This document shows, piece after piece, positions 7,855 through 18,052 of a DNA stretch of 55,679 bases. The notes under the pieces are model-generated. The model did no database searches. It saw only the letters and a program-made list of their open reading frames with translations, and was not told the DNA's origin. Made by a program: the position numbers and the translations under genes. The stretch is from NCBI RefSeq assembly GCF_001650735.1, contig NZ_LXVY01000011.1:488-56166 (forward strand), written 5' to 3'. Positions within the stretch are counted from its first letter, which is position 1. Each line of letters opens with the position of its first letter. Source of the DNA: Sphingomonas sp. TDK1. GTDB taxonomy: Bacteria; Pseudomonadota; Alphaproteobacteria; Sphingomonadales; Sphingomonadaceae.

Positions 7855-8153
7855 GCGAAGAAGAATATGTGTATGACGAGGCGAGCGGGGAATGGATCCC
7901 CGCCGCCGAGGCCGCAGCGAAGGCAGCGGCCGCCGATACGGTGGAAGTGCGCGACTCGGTCGGCAACCTGCTGCAGGACGGCGACCAGGTGACGCTGATC
8001 AAGGACCTGACCGTGAAAGGCGCCGGCCAGACGCTCAAGCGCGGCACGCTGATCAAGTCGATCCGCCTGACCGGCGACGCGCAGGAGATCGACTGCAAGT
8101 TCGACGGCATCAAGGGGCTGGTCCTGCGCGCGGAGTTCGTCCGCAAGCGGTGA
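7851..8153 (+). CDS. PhnA/YjdM-like domain protein
   Basis: This 100-residue protein has a C-terminal ~65 residues that match the PhnA (YjdM) C-terminal domain, with D-S-x-G-N-L-L-x-D-G-D near residue 36, DLTVKGAGQTLKRGT and a final FVRKR. The zinc-ribbon half of classical PhnA is absent; instead residues 1-35 are acidic and alanine-rich. It overlaps pgi by four bases. Despite the name, this family has no established role in phosphonate use, so the function is unknown. Confidence 0.75.
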   Translation: MSEEEYVYDEASGEWIPAAEAAAKAAAADTVEVRDSVGNLLQDGDQVTLIKDLTVKGAGQTLKRGTLIKSIRLTGDAQEIDCKFDGIKGLVLRAEFVRKR

Positions 8154-8252
8154 CGGCGGGAGGTGGCGGCCCTTGTTTTCGGCCGCCGCACCCTATCTTT
8201 CCCTCGACCCCTTTTTCCGGCCTTCCGCGCCGGCGCACCTCCGGAGTGACTC

Positions 8253-9599
8253 ATGTCCGACTTTGACTTCGACCTGTTCGTGATCGGCGCAGGCTCCGGC
8301 GGCACGCGCGCCTCGCGCATGTCGGCGGCTTATGGCGCCAAGGTCGCGGTTGCGGAGGAGTATCGCGTCGGCGGCACCTGCGTGATCCGTGGCTGCGTGC
8401 CCAAGAAGCTCCTCATCTTCGGCGCGCATTTCGCCGAGGATCTGAAGGACGCCCGCCGCTTCGGCTGGGACGTGCCCGATTGCCATTTCCATTGGCCGAC
8501 GCTGCGCGACAATGTGCTTGCCGATGTCGATCGGCTCAACGGCCTCTATACCCAGGGGCTGGAGAATAACGGCGTCGAGATCTTCCATGAGCGTGCCACC
8601 GTCACCGGCCCGAACGAGGTGACGCTGGCGAGCGGCAAGGTGGTCAGCGCCAAGACGATCCTGATCGCCACCGGCGCGCATCCCCATGTGCCGAGCTTCC
8701 CCGGCAGCGAGCATGGCATCACCTCGAACGAAGTGTTCCACCTGGAGACGCTGCCCAAGCGGGTGCTGATCGCCGGCGGCGGCTATATCGCCAACGAGTT
8801 CGCGGGCATCTTCAACGAGTTCGGCTCGAAGGTGACGCTGGTCAACCGCACCGACGTGATCCTGCGCGGCTATGACTCGCAGGTACGCGATCGCCTGCTG
8901 CAGATTTCGATGACCAAGGGCATCGATTTCCGCTTCTTCGCCGAGTTCGAGAAGATCGAGAAGCAGGCGGACGGCAGCCTGCTCGTTTCGATGAGCGGGC
9001 ATGATCCGATCGAAGTCGATTGCGTGATGTTCGCCACCGGGCGCGTGCCGAACACCAAGGGCCTTGGGCTGGAAGCGGTGGGCGTGGAGCTTGACGGCCG
9101 CGGTGCCGTGAAGGTGGACGCGGACAATCGCAGCACCGTGGGCAGCATCTACGCGGTGGGCGACGTGACCGATCGCGTGCAGCTCACCCCGGTAGCGATC
9201 CGCGAGGGCCAGGCCTTTGCCGACACGCTGTTCGGCGGCAAGCCGCACCAGGTCGATTATCACTGCATCCCGAGCGCCGTGTTCAGCCACCCCCCGATCG
9301 CGGCGGTGGGCATGACCGAGGGCGAGGCGCGCAATGCGCTGGGTTCGGTGAAAGTCTACACCTCGGACTTCCGCGCGATGAAGAACGTGCTGGCCGGCCG
9401 GCACGAGCGTGCGCTGTACAAGATGATCTGCGATGGCGTGACCGGCCGCGTGGTGGGCCTGCACATGATCGGTCCGGACGCGCCGGAAATCCTCCAGGCC
9501 GCCGCCGTGGCGGTGAAGGCCGGGCTGACCAAGGACGCGTTCGACGCCACCGTGGCGCTGCACCCGACCATGGCCGAGGAACTGGTGCTGCTGAAGTAA
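8253..9599 (+). CDS. gor: Glutathione-disulfide reductase
   Basis: This 448-residue FAD/NADPH disulfide oxidoreductase reduces GSSG to GSH. The FAD motif GAGSGG lies at residues 12-17 and the redox-active pair Cys43/Cys48 is in GGTCVIRGCVPKK. The NAD(P)-binding GGGYIANEFAG lies near 174, and the C-terminal HPTMAEE carries the catalytic His and Glu. These point to Gor rather than dihydrolipoamide or mercuric reductase. It is followed by a strong hairpin terminator, so it probably ends its transcript. Confidence 0.92.
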   Translation: MSDFDFDLFVIGAGSGGTRASRMSAAYGAKVAVAEEYRVGGTCVIRGCVPKKLLIFGAHFAEDLKDARRFGWDVPDCHFHWPTLRDNVLADVDRLNGLYTQGLENNGVEIFHERATVTGPNEVTLASGKVVSAKTILIATGAHPHVPSFPGSEHGITSNEVFHLETLPKRVLIAGGGYIANEFAGIFNEFGSKVTLVNRTDVILRGYDSQVRDRLLQISMTKGIDFRFFAEFEKIEKQADGSLLVSMSGHDPIEVDCVMFATGRVPNTKGLGLEAVGVELDGRGAVKVDADNRSTVGSIYAVGDVTDRVQLTPVAIREGQAFADTLFGGKPHQVDYHCIPSAVFSHPPIAAVGMTEGEARNALGSVKVYTSDFRAMKNVLAGRHERALYKMICDGVTGRVVGLHMIGPDAPEILQAAAVAVKAGLTKDAFDATVALHPTMAEELVLLK

Positions 9600-9606
9600 G
9601 GCGCGC

Positions 9607-9632
9607 GCGCGGCTGCCCGGCGGCAGCCGCGC
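9607..9632 (+). terminator. Strong hairpin after gor
   Basis: An eleven-base-pair perfect stem, GCGCGGCTGCC (9607-9617) with GGCAGCCGCGC (9622-9632), closes a CGGC tetraloop eight bases after the gor stop. No T-run follows, as is usual in very GC-rich genomes. Confidence 0.7.
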
Positions 9633-9900
9633 CGCCACGGATGGCGCGGCGTAAAGCGCCTCAGTTGCGGACCTTCAGGGCGTCTGCGTTCCCGAAACCT
9701 CGGGATCGTCGAGGCGATCATTCCCGTTTATCCGCTCCGAAGCACTATTCGGGAAAGAGCAATGGGGAGCAGACCTCGGCAAAGTGAACGGCTCGAACGG
9801 AATGGGGATGGGCCGCGGGGCGCAGATCGCAACGCAGCTTCCCAGTCGGGATGGCTCATGGCTGCTACCGGCCATAGGCTGACAATGCTACCGCAGTCGA
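9633..9900. other. Non-coding, AT-richer spacer before the GNAT gene
   Basis: I see no supportable gene here. Base composition becomes noticeably less GC-rich than in the neighbours. A small hairpin, TCCCGA/TCGGGA (9690-9705), is present. The following gene is expected to have its promoter here. Confidence 0.5.
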
Positions 9901-10605
9901 ATGTCTGACTTTCCCCGGCCCATTCTGGATTATTGGCGTAGCGCCTTCGAAGGCACTTTGGCCGAGACGCATGGCAATTTCATCCTGTCGGTAGTCCCGA
10001 CGCTCGACCGCAAGCGTCCGGCGATGATGCTGCTGGGAATGGATGGCTCTGTACAGGCCGCGATCACGCCCGAGCTAGCTTCCGCGATCGACCTCAAGGC
10101 ACGCATGGCAAGCGTCGCGGCGTTACGCGAGCGCTTGGAAAACGAGGGTATCACGTTCCACGATCCAGACTTTCTCTTCTACCTACCTGCCAATGCGGGT
10201 CCAGAAGCAGGTAGCCTAGCGTCTGCTCGGCAGCTCACCGAAGAGGACCGGGCGGCGTTTGATACCTTTTATGCAGCAGCATCGAAGCACGATCGGGAAG
10301 ATGCCTATGTCGAGCTTGACCACTGGGCCGTGTTCGGCTGCTTCGAGGGTGAGCGTCTGGTAACCGCCGCCAGCGCGATCTTGTGGAAGGACAGCCCGAT
10401 GGCTGACCTGGGCGTTCTGACGCTCCCTGATGCGCGCGGTAAAGGGCATGCGCGTGCCGCCGTTCAGTCGATCAACGGGTTTGCCCGCCAGCAGGGATAT
10501 GAGCCGCAGTATCGATGCCAGATGGACAACCACGCGTCGGTCGCATTGGCAAAGGCGTGCGGACTGGTGTTGTTCGGCAAGTGGATTGTGGCCGCTGGGG
10601 AGTAA
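9901..10605 (+). CDS. GNAT-family N-acetyltransferase
   Basis: This 234-residue protein has a C-terminal GNAT fold covering about residues 110-230. The acetyl-CoA-binding motif appears as LPDARGKGHARAAVQSINGF, with the R-G-K-G-H-A version of Q/R-x-x-G-x-G/A, and is followed by the expected NHASVALAKACGL segment. The N-terminal ~100 residues form a separate, unassigned domain. No good Shine-Dalgarno is seen, so the start is tentative. Codon use is less GC-biased than in flanking genes, suggesting later acquisition. The substrate is unknown. Confidence 0.8.
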   Translation: MSDFPRPILDYWRSAFEGTLAETHGNFILSVVPTLDRKRPAMMLLGMDGSVQAAITPELASAIDLKARMASVAALRERLENEGITFHDPDFLFYLPANAGPEAGSLASARQLTEEDRAAFDTFYAAASKHDREDAYVELDHWAVFGCFEGERLVTAASAILWKDSPMADLGVLTLPDARGKGHARAAVQSINGFARQQGYEPQYRCQMDNHASVALAKACGLVLFGKWIVAAGE

Positions 10606-10899
10606 GCGAACACTTTCCCATTTCCCAATCATGTTCGGGACGACGGCTCCTCGCCACGAGCAACGATGCCCTGCCGGCCGCCAAACGGTCACCGGCCTTC
10701 ATCTGCACTTCTTGACGCGCATCGGCCTCGCGCAAGTCGAAATAGTCTACTGCACCAACGTCGAACGTCAGGATCTGCAAATCCCCGTCTTCGCTGGCGT
10801 GAGCAAGCAACGTCGCCTCCGCCCCCGCTCTAGAGGCGCTTAGGTAAAGCGTCGGCCGATCAGGCCTCGGGTAACGTCCGGCCAATCCTGATCCGGCCG
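10606..10899 (-). other. Spacer with possible degraded reading frame
   Basis: About 290 bases lie between the GNAT gene and the SDF symporter. On the minus strand an open frame from a TTG near 10820 reads LAHASEDGDLQILTFDVG and continues with natural-looking protein sequence (VDYFDLREADARQEV) into the 3' end of the GNAT gene. It has no ATG/GTG start or clear ribosome-binding site. It may be a remnant of a small gene that came with the GNAT gene. I do not call it a real gene. Confidence 0.25.
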
Positions 10900-12147
10900 C
10901 TATTCGGCCGCTACGGCTGTGGGTGCTTCCGCTTTGCGCGATAGCCAGATCGTCGTTGCGAGGTCCCAGGTGACGTTGCCGACGGTGCGCATGATGTCCG
11001 GCAGCGTCTCCACCGCGACCAGCAGGCCCAGTGGCGTGATCGGTGCGCCGATCGTCGCAGCGACCGGCGAGATCGCGCTGACATAGCTCACCGTGCCCGG
11101 CAGGCTGACCGAACCCAGCGAGGTCAGCATCGCCACGACCGCGCCGACGAACAGAGTCGTCGGGTGCAGCGGCACGCCGAACCATTCCGCGACATAGATG
11201 GCGACGGCAAAGTTCATCGCCGGCCCGGTCGACCGGAAGATCGCCACCGCCAGCGGCATGGTCACGCCCGAGACCGCGACCGGCACGCCGACTTCTTCGG
11301 CGCCCTCGATCATCACCGGCAGCGTCGCCAGCGACGACTGGGTACTGAGCGCCACCGCCTGGCTGGGCAGCGCCGCGCGGAACATCCGGCCCAGACCGAT
11401 GCGGCCGCCGAGCACGGCTGCGGGATAGGCGAGCAGCGTGATGACCAGCCCCACCGCCGAAACGATCAGGATATAGTGGAGCAGCGCGCCGAACGCACCG
11501 GTGCCCGCCTTGGCGCCGACGACCAGCGCCAGCGCGAACACGCCGACGGGACCGATCCACAGCACCCAGTCGATCACCACCAGCATCACGTCGCGTACCG
11601 CGACGAAGAAGTTGGTGAGCAGCGTGCGCGATTCCGTCGCGACCCGCGTGATCGCGAAGGCGAAGACCAGCGAGAAGATGATCAGCGACAGGAAGGCGTT
11701 TTCCGCTGCCGCCTTGACGATATTGGCGGGAATGATGGCGGCGAGGAACTCGCCCAGCGGCGGCACAGGACCGATCTTCTCGGCGCCGGTCAGTGCGGCG
11801 CGCAGGCTGGCAGCGGATTCCTGCGGCAGCGGCGCGATCTTGAGGAACAGCGGCGTCAGCAACGCGGCGAGCAGCGCCGAGCAGAACAGCAACACGACAT
11901 AGAGCGCGATCGCCCGGCCGGCGAGCCTGCCGGCGGCAGCCGCTTCGGCCGTCGCAGTGACGCCGGTGATCAGCAGCGCCACGACCAGCGGCACGATCGT
12001 CATCTGCAGGCCGTTGAGCCATGCCTGGCCGACCGGTTGCGCCCAACCGGCGATCGTCAGACCCCATTGCGGGGAAAAAGCCGCCAATGCGGCGCCGACC
12101 GCGAGCCCGGCCAGCAGGGAAAGAAGAATACGGGTAGGTTGCGACAT
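10900..12147 (-). CDS. Dicarboxylate/amino acid:cation symporter (SDF family)
   Basis: This 415-residue membrane protein belongs to the DctA/GltP-type sodium or proton dicarboxylate symporter family. About eight hydrophobic segments are visible. The serine-rich re-entrant loop reads [10 protein letters not shown] near residue 280 and the substrate/cation region reads [17 protein letters not shown]. The second re-entrant loop lies around [16 protein letters not shown]. The exact substrate cannot be told. It is divergent from glmM with a 71-base intergenic space. A second SDF member is at 32637-33929. Confidence 0.88.
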   Translation of the reverse strand: MSQPTRILLSLLAGLAVGAALAAFSPQWGLTIAGWAQPVGQAWLNGLQMTIVPLVVALLITGVTATAEAAAAGRLAGRAIALYVVLLFCSALLAALLTPLFLKIAPLPQESAASLRAALTGAEKIGPVPPLGEFLAAIIPANIVKAAAENAFLSLIIFSLVFAFAITRVATESRTLLTNFFVAVRDVMLVVIDWVLWIGPVGVFALALVVGAKAGTGAFGALLHYILIVSAVGLVITLLAYPAAVLGGRIGLGRMFRAALPSQAVALSTQSSLATLPVMIEGAEEVGVPVAVSGVTMPLAVAIFRSTGPAMNFAVAIYVAEWFGVPLHPTTLFVGAVVAMLTSLGSVSLPGTVSYVSAISPVAATIGAPITPLGLLVAVETLPDIMRTVGNVTWDLATTIWLSRKAEAPTAVAAE

Positions 12148-12218
12148 GCTCGCCCTTTGAGATTTTCGCCGCTATCACAGCACGCACACAACGCCACAAG
12201 GGCGCGAGAACGAGACGC
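12148..12218. promoter_or_regulatory. Divergent symporter/glmM promoter region
   Basis: This 71-base region separates divergent start codons, so both promoters must lie here or overlap the coding ends. No clear hexamer pair was identified. Confidence 0.4.
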
Positions 12219-13559
12219 ATGGCAAGAAAATATTTCGGCACGGACGGCATTCGCGGCGCCACCAACCTTGCACCGATGACGGCGGCGATGGCGATGAAGG
12301 TGGGCATGGCCGCCGGCGCACACTTCCGCCGCGGCGATCACCGCCATCGCGTGGTGATCGGCAAGGACACCCGACTTTCCGGCTATATGCTGGAAAATGC
12401 GATGGTTGCCGGCTTCACCAGCGTGGGCATGGACGTGGTGCTGGTCGGCCCGATGCCGACGCCTGCGGTGGCGATGCTCACCCATTCGATGCGGGCCGAT
12501 CTGGGCGTGATGATCTCGGCCAGCCACAATCCCTATTTCGACAACGGCATCAAGCTGTTCGGGCCGGACGGGTTCAAGCTTTCCGATGCCGATGAAGAGG
12601 CGATCGAGGCGCTGATCGACGGCGACGTGCCGCTGGCTCCTTCCGCCGATATCGGCCGCGCCCGCCGCGTCGAGGACGCGCGCGGCCGCTACATCCACTT
12701 CGCCAAATCGACCTTCCCCTCCGACCTGACGCTCGATGGCCTCAAGGTGGTCGTCGATTGCGCCAATGGCGCGGCCTATCAGGTCGCACCCTCGGCGCTG
12801 TGGGAACTGGGCGCGGAGGTCGTGTCGATCGGCGTCAGCCCCAACGGCAAGAACATCAACGACGGTGTCGGCTCCACCGCGCCGCAGGTGCTGAGCGAGA
12901 CGGTGGTCGGCTCGGGCGCGGCGCTGGGCATTGCGCTCGACGGCGATGCCGACCGGCTGATCGTGGTGGACGAGACCGGCACCGTGATCGACGGCGACCA
13001 GCTGATGGCGCTGATCGCGACCGGCTGGGCGCGGCAGGGCAAGCTGGCCGGGGGCGGGCTGGTCGCCACCGTGATGTCGAACCTGGGGCTGGAGCGGCAC
13101 CTCGCCGCGCAGGGCCTCGGCCTGGTGCGCACCAAGGTGGGCGACCGCTATGTGCTCGAGAAGATGCGCGGCTCGGGCTACAATGTCGGCGGCGAGCAGA
13201 GCGGGCACATCATCCTCTCCGACTATGCGACCACCGGCGATGGCCTGGTGGCGGCGCTGCAGGTGCTGGCGGAGATCGTTCGCGCAGGGGCGCCGGCGAG
13301 CGAAGTGCTGCACCGCTTCGAGCCGCTGCCGCAGTTGCTCAAGAACGTCCGCTTCGCCGGAGGGAAGCCGCTGGAGGACGGGCGCGTCAAGGACGTGATC
13401 GCCGCCGCCGAGGCAGAGCTGAAGGGGCGCGGCCGCTTGGTGATCCGCGCCTCCGGTACCGAGCCGGTGATCCGCGTGATGGCCGAAGGCGACGACAAGG
13501 GGCAGGTGGAGACGGTGGTGGACCGTATCTGCGACGCGGTGCGCGTGGCGGCGGGGTAA
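12219..13559 (+). CDS. glmM: Phosphoglucosamine mutase
   Basis: This 446-residue cytoplasmic enzyme converts glucosamine 6-phosphate to glucosamine 1-phosphate for UDP-GlcNAc, peptidoglycan and LPS synthesis. It begins with the family-typical [10 protein letters not shown]. The phosphoserine loop is [13 protein letters not shown] near residue 102, the metal loop is DGDADR near 245, and the phosphate-binding [15 protein letters not shown] lies near the C-terminus. The GTDGIRG start and length separate GlmM from phosphomannomutase. A small membrane-protein gene follows after 29 bases. Confidence 0.96.
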   Translation: MARKYFGTDGIRGATNLAPMTAAMAMKVGMAAGAHFRRGDHRHRVVIGKDTRLSGYMLENAMVAGFTSVGMDVVLVGPMPTPAVAMLTHSMRADLGVMISASHNPYFDNGIKLFGPDGFKLSDADEEAIEALIDGDVPLAPSADIGRARRVEDARGRYIHFAKSTFPSDLTLDGLKVVVDCANGAAYQVAPSALWELGAEVVSIGVSPNGKNINDGVGSTAPQVLSETVVGSGAALGIALDGDADRLIVVDETGTVIDGDQLMALIATGWARQGKLAGGGLVATVMSNLGLERHLAAQGLGLVRTKVGDRYVLEKMRGSGYNVGGEQSGHIILSDYATTGDGLVAALQVLAEIVRAGAPASEVLHRFEPLPQLLKNVRFAGGKPLEDGRVKDVIAAAEAELKGRGRLVIRASGTEPVIRVMAEGDDKGQVETVVDRICDAVRVAAG

Positions 13560-13588
13560 ACGGTCAGGCGTCGCCTAAGGGTAGCTTC

Positions 13589-13873
13589 ATGGATCGCTCT
13601 CCGCACATTTTGGGCGCCGCGTCGAATTTGCTAGGCATCGCCCTGCTCATCATCACCGGCCTCAAGCTGACCAAGGTCGCCGATCAGACGATCGCGGACG
13701 AGGTGGCGATGGGCGCGTGCCTGTGCTTCGCCATCAGCTGCCTGCTCTCCTATCTCGCGATCCGCTCGCCGGAGTCGACGCGCACGGAGGACATTGCGGA
13801 CAAGGCCTTTCTTTCCGGGCTGGCGGCGCTCCTGATCGCGGTGCTGATCGTTGCCTTCAACCCGCCGCGCTGA
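13589..13873 (+). CDS. Small inner-membrane protein, unknown
   Basis: This 94-residue protein has three predicted membrane helices: about residues 8-28, 39-58 and 72-90. No family was recognised. The ATG at 13589 lies 29 bases after glmM and the gene is followed by a DUF1272 gene, so these may form one transcript with glmM. Translation in the glmM +1 frame runs into this gene without a stop, but the ATG start is the sensible one. Confidence 0.65.
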   Translation: MDRSPHILGAASNLLGIALLIITGLKLTKVADQTIADEVAMGACLCFAISCLLSYLAIRSPESTRTEDIADKAFLSGLAALLIAVLIVAFNPPR

Positions 13874-13916
13874 GCGGCGCTTGCCTCCCGCGGCAAGGTG
13901 ACTAGAAGGTTGCCCG

Positions 13917-14141
13917 ATGCTGGAAATGCGGCCCGATTGCGAACGCTGCGGCGTCGACCTCCCCGCCGATACCGGCGGCGCGTTCATCTGCTCGTTCGAA
14001 TGCACCTTCTGCGCAGAATGCGCCGACGCGATGGACGAGCGCTGCCCCAATTGCGGCGGCGAACTGCTCGATCGTCCCGCGCGGGTCGGCGACGCGCTAA
14101 AACGGCATCCGGCATCCACCGAGCGCAAGCACAAGGGATAA
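13917..14141 (+). CDS. DUF1272 zinc-ribbon protein
   Basis: This 74-residue cysteine-rich protein matches the DUF1272 family. The Cys pairs CERC (residues 8-11), CTFCAEC (about 30-36) and CPNC (about 44-47) are spaced to bind zinc. A basic C-terminal tail (residues 55-74) has several Lys/Arg/His. Function is unknown for the family. The thiD fusion gene starts four bases downstream, so the two are probably co-translated. Confidence 0.82.
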   Translation: MLEMRPDCERCGVDLPADTGGAFICSFECTFCAECADAMDERCPNCGGELLDRPARVGDALKRHPASTERKHKG

Positions 14142-14145
14142 GGCC

Positions 14146-15306
14146 ATGGGCGCACGCGTGCTGATCATCGCAGGTTCGGATTCCGGTGGTGGCGCCGGAA
14201 TCCAGGCGGACATCAAGACCGTCACCATGCTGGGTGGGCACGCGATGACGGCGATCACCGCCATCACCGCGCAGAACACGGTAGGCGTGCAGGCCGTGCA
14301 CCCCGTACCGACCGATATGGTGCTCGCGCAGATCGACTCGGTGGTGCGCGATATCGGCGTGGACGCGGTGAAGATCGGCATGATCGGCTCTGCCCGCACC
14401 GCGCTGGCGGTGGCCGAGCGGCTGGACGAACTGCCCGGCGTGCCGGTGGTGTTCGATCCGGTGATGGTCGCGACCAGCGGTGCGCGGCTCGCCGACGAGG
14501 CGACCGTCGCCGCGTTCGAACGGCTGATGGACCGCGCGACGGTGGTGACGCCCAACCTGCCCGAGCTGGAGGCGCTGGGCCGCGATCCGCAGGAGATCGT
14601 GGCGGCGCATCGCTGCGCGGTGCTGGTGAAGGGCGGGCATGGCGCTGGGCCGGAGGTGGTCGACACGCTCTACTCCGCCGACCCGGAGGATCCGCCGCAG
14701 ATCGAGTGGCGCGATCCCAGGATCGACACCGCGAACACACATGGCACAGGCTGCACGCTCGCCTCGGCGATCGCCTGCGGGCTCGCCTGCGAATGGGACC
14801 TGCCCGAGGCGGTGAGCCGCGCGCGGCGCTTCGTGCGGATCGCGATGCGCGAGGCCGAAGGGGTGGGGCGCGGCCCTGGTCCGATGGCGCAGCAGGCGGT
14901 GCGGCTCGACCTCAACATGAGCTTTTTCGAGCCGATGCTGAACCAGGTGACGGTGCCGGCCAAGGACCTCGCCGCCAGCGAGCGCTTCTACCGGCTGCTC
15001 GGCCTGCGGCAGGTGGTGCGGGCATCCCCCCGCTACGCCCGGTTCGAGACCGAAGGCGGCGCCACCTTCTCGATCGCGACCGACGAGGCGTATACCGCCC
15101 CGGTCGTCTATTTCGAATGCGGCGACCTCGACGTGACCGTCGCCTATCTCCAGCAGCAGGGCTTCCGCTTCGAGCAGGAACCCAGGGACGAAAAATGGGG
15201 CTGGCGCGAGGCACGCTTACGCGATCCCGCCGGCAACGCGGTTCGTCTCTATCAGGCTGGCGAGATGCGCCGCTTTCCGCCATGGCGGATCGAGGACGAT
15301 GCCTGA
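14146..15306 (+). CDS. thiD: Hydroxymethylpyrimidine kinase ThiD fused to a VOC (glyoxalase-like) domain
   Basis: This 386-residue fusion has two parts. Residues 1-257 are ThiD, which phosphorylates HMP and HMP-P in thiamine synthesis: [18 protein letters not shown] near the start, [10 protein letters not shown] near 105, and the anion-hole/catalytic [14 protein letters not shown] near 198. Residues 258-386 form a vicinal-oxygen-chelate domain: [20 protein letters not shown], then [14 protein letters not shown]. ThiD alone is normally about 265 residues, so the VOC part is an extra module. An internal ATG at 14917 could also let the VOC domain be made separately. The frame is uninterrupted at the junction. 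It overlaps rnhB by eight bases. Confidence 0.88.
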   Translation: MGARVLIIAGSDSGGGAGIQADIKTVTMLGGHAMTAITAITAQNTVGVQAVHPVPTDMVLAQIDSVVRDIGVDAVKIGMIGSARTALAVAERLDELPGVPVVFDPVMVATSGARLADEATVAAFERLMDRATVVTPNLPELEALGRDPQEIVAAHRCAVLVKGGHGAGPEVVDTLYSADPEDPPQIEWRDPRIDTANTHGTGCTLASAIACGLACEWDLPEAVSRARRFVRIAMREAEGVGRGPGPMAQQAVRLDLNMSFFEPMLNQVTVPAKDLAASERFYRLLGLRQVVRASPRYARFETEGGATFSIATDEAYTAPVVYFECGDLDVTVAYLQQQGFRFEQEPRDEKWGWREARLRDPAGNAVRLYQAGEMRRFPPWRIEDDA

Positions 15307-15925
15307 CCTTTCCTACGAGACCCGTTATTTCCAGCTCCACGCCGGCCCGGTCGCCGGGGTGGACGAAGCCGGCCGCGGTCCGCTCGCCGGGCCCGTGGTC
15401 GCCGCCGCGGTGGTGCTGGACCCGGATTGCATCCCCGAGGGCATCAACGATTCGAAGGCGCTGACCGCCGCCAAGCGCGCCCGGCTGTGCGAGGAACTGC
15501 TTGCCTGCGCGAAAGTGGGGGTGGGGATCGCCAGCGTCGAGGAGATCGACCGGCTCAACATCCTCTGGGCGACGATGCTGGCGATGACGCGCGCGGTGGA
15601 GTCCCTGGGCTTCCCGCCGGCCTTCGTGCTGGTGGACGGCAATCGCTGCCCCAAATGGGATCACCGCAGCGAGGCCGTGGTCAGCGGCGACGCGCTGTGC
15701 CTGTCCATCGCCGCAGCCTCGATCGTCGCCAAGCATCGGCGCGACTGCATGATGGTGGAACTGGACGCGCAATTCCCCGGCTATGGCTGGGCGTCGAACA
15801 AAGGTTATGGCGGCAAGGCGCACCAGCAAGCGCTGCGCACGCTGGGGCCGACGCCGCACCATCGCCGCAGCTTCGCGCCGGTAGCGCAGGCGCATCTCGA
15901 CTTCGGGCAAATCGCCGCCGAATAA
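15299..15925 (+). CDS. rnhB: Ribonuclease HII
   Basis: This 208-residue enzyme cleaves RNA in RNA-DNA hybrids and single ribonucleotides in DNA. The active-site block [20 protein letters not shown] holds the paired Asp-Glu, the third acidic residue is in VLVDGNRCP, and the C-terminal block [14 protein letters not shown] carries the remaining Asp. Its start overlaps the end of the ThiD-VOC gene by eight bases. In Caulobacter-type genomes rnhB also neighbours ccrM, and ccrM follows here one gene downstream. Confidence 0.95.
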   Translation: MPDLSYETRYFQLHAGPVAGVDEAGRGPLAGPVVAAAVVLDPDCIPEGINDSKALTAAKRARLCEELLACAKVGVGIASVEEIDRLNILWATMLAMTRAVESLGFPPAFVLVDGNRCPKWDHRSEAVVSGDALCLSIAAASIVAKHRRDCMMVELDAQFPGYGWASNKGYGGKAHQQALRTLGPTPHHRRSFAPVAQAHLDFGQIAAE

Positions 15926-16003
15926 CCCGGCAAATTTTGCCTAGTGCACCCGCAGGCCCCGCCTCTGTCCTACAATGAGAGGATAGCAGCGGGAGGAGCG
16001 GGC

Positions 16004-16571
16004 ATGGCATATCTGGGCAGCATGATACGGGGGTCGGCCGGCGGGTTTCAGCCCGTGACGCGCTACGATCCGGTGCTGGCCGAACTGCTGCGCGAGGCGA
16101 TCATCGGCCCGGCGAGCTTTCACGAGATGGCGGCGATGGTCCGCTATGCCGAATCGCGCGGGCTGGGGGCGATCCGCTTCCGCTTCGACGACGATGCTGC
16201 GCTGACCCATCCCACCCATCCGCTGCACGTCGCCTTCCTCGAGACGCTGCGCGATCCCGCGCTGGCCAGCAGCTATGCGGATCTCGGCGAGATCGCGCCG
16301 TGGCGCGAGCGGGCGCTTGCGACGCGGCTGCCCTCCGACATGCTGGGTGCGCGCGCCAGCCGCAAGGCGCTGCGGACCGCGATCCAGGCGCAGGGCACCT
16401 CCTGGGAGGTTCGGGTGGCGCTGTGCGTGGCGGCACGCATCCGATTCGGCGGCGAGGCCGAATGGTTCGGCCGCGAGGCGCAGGCACTGTATGAAATGGG
16501 CCTGTTCACCCAGGCCCGCGCCCGGCTTGCGGCCAGCGTTGCGGGCGGCGGCGAGGCCATTGCGATCGGTT

Positions 16572-16573
<2 letters not shown>
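16004..16573 (+). CDS. Conserved hypothetical protein
   Basis: This 189-residue soluble protein belongs to no family I recognise. It is mostly alpha-helical, with Ala/Arg-rich helices (for example residues 95-140) and no signal peptide or membrane segment. The ATG at 16004 has GGGAGGAG about six bases upstream, which argues against the in-frame GTG at 15944. It sits between rnhB and the ccrM control region. Its last bases overlap the first GANTC site of that region. Confidence 0.65.
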
Positions 16574-17955
<1,382 letters not shown>

Positions 17956-17972
17956 GCTGCCTTCCGCAAGTC

Positions 17973-17994
17973 CCCCTCCCGCAAGCGGGAGGGG
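17973..17994. terminator. Palindromic hairpin after ccrM
   Basis: CCCCTCCCGC (17973-17982) pairs perfectly with GCGGGAGGGG (17985-17994) around AA. It lies 18 bases after the ccrM stop and before folP. It could terminate ccrM transcription and is also of the kind of dispersed palindrome found in sphingomonad spacers. Confidence 0.6.
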
Positions 17995-18052
17995 AGCGAA
18001 GGTTGAGAGGGTTGCGCTTTTATTGCGAGCGTTGCGCCGGTAGCACGGCGCC

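Noticed and set aside
8193..9638. 481-codon minus-strand frame antisense to gor
   Set aside because: It is a mirror frame of gor with typical His/Arg/Ala-rich composition and no family features.
12758..13588. Plus-strand frame overlapping glmM that joins the small membrane-protein gene
   Set aside because: It is an Arg/Gly-rich shadow of glmM; the membrane protein begins at its own ATG at 13589.
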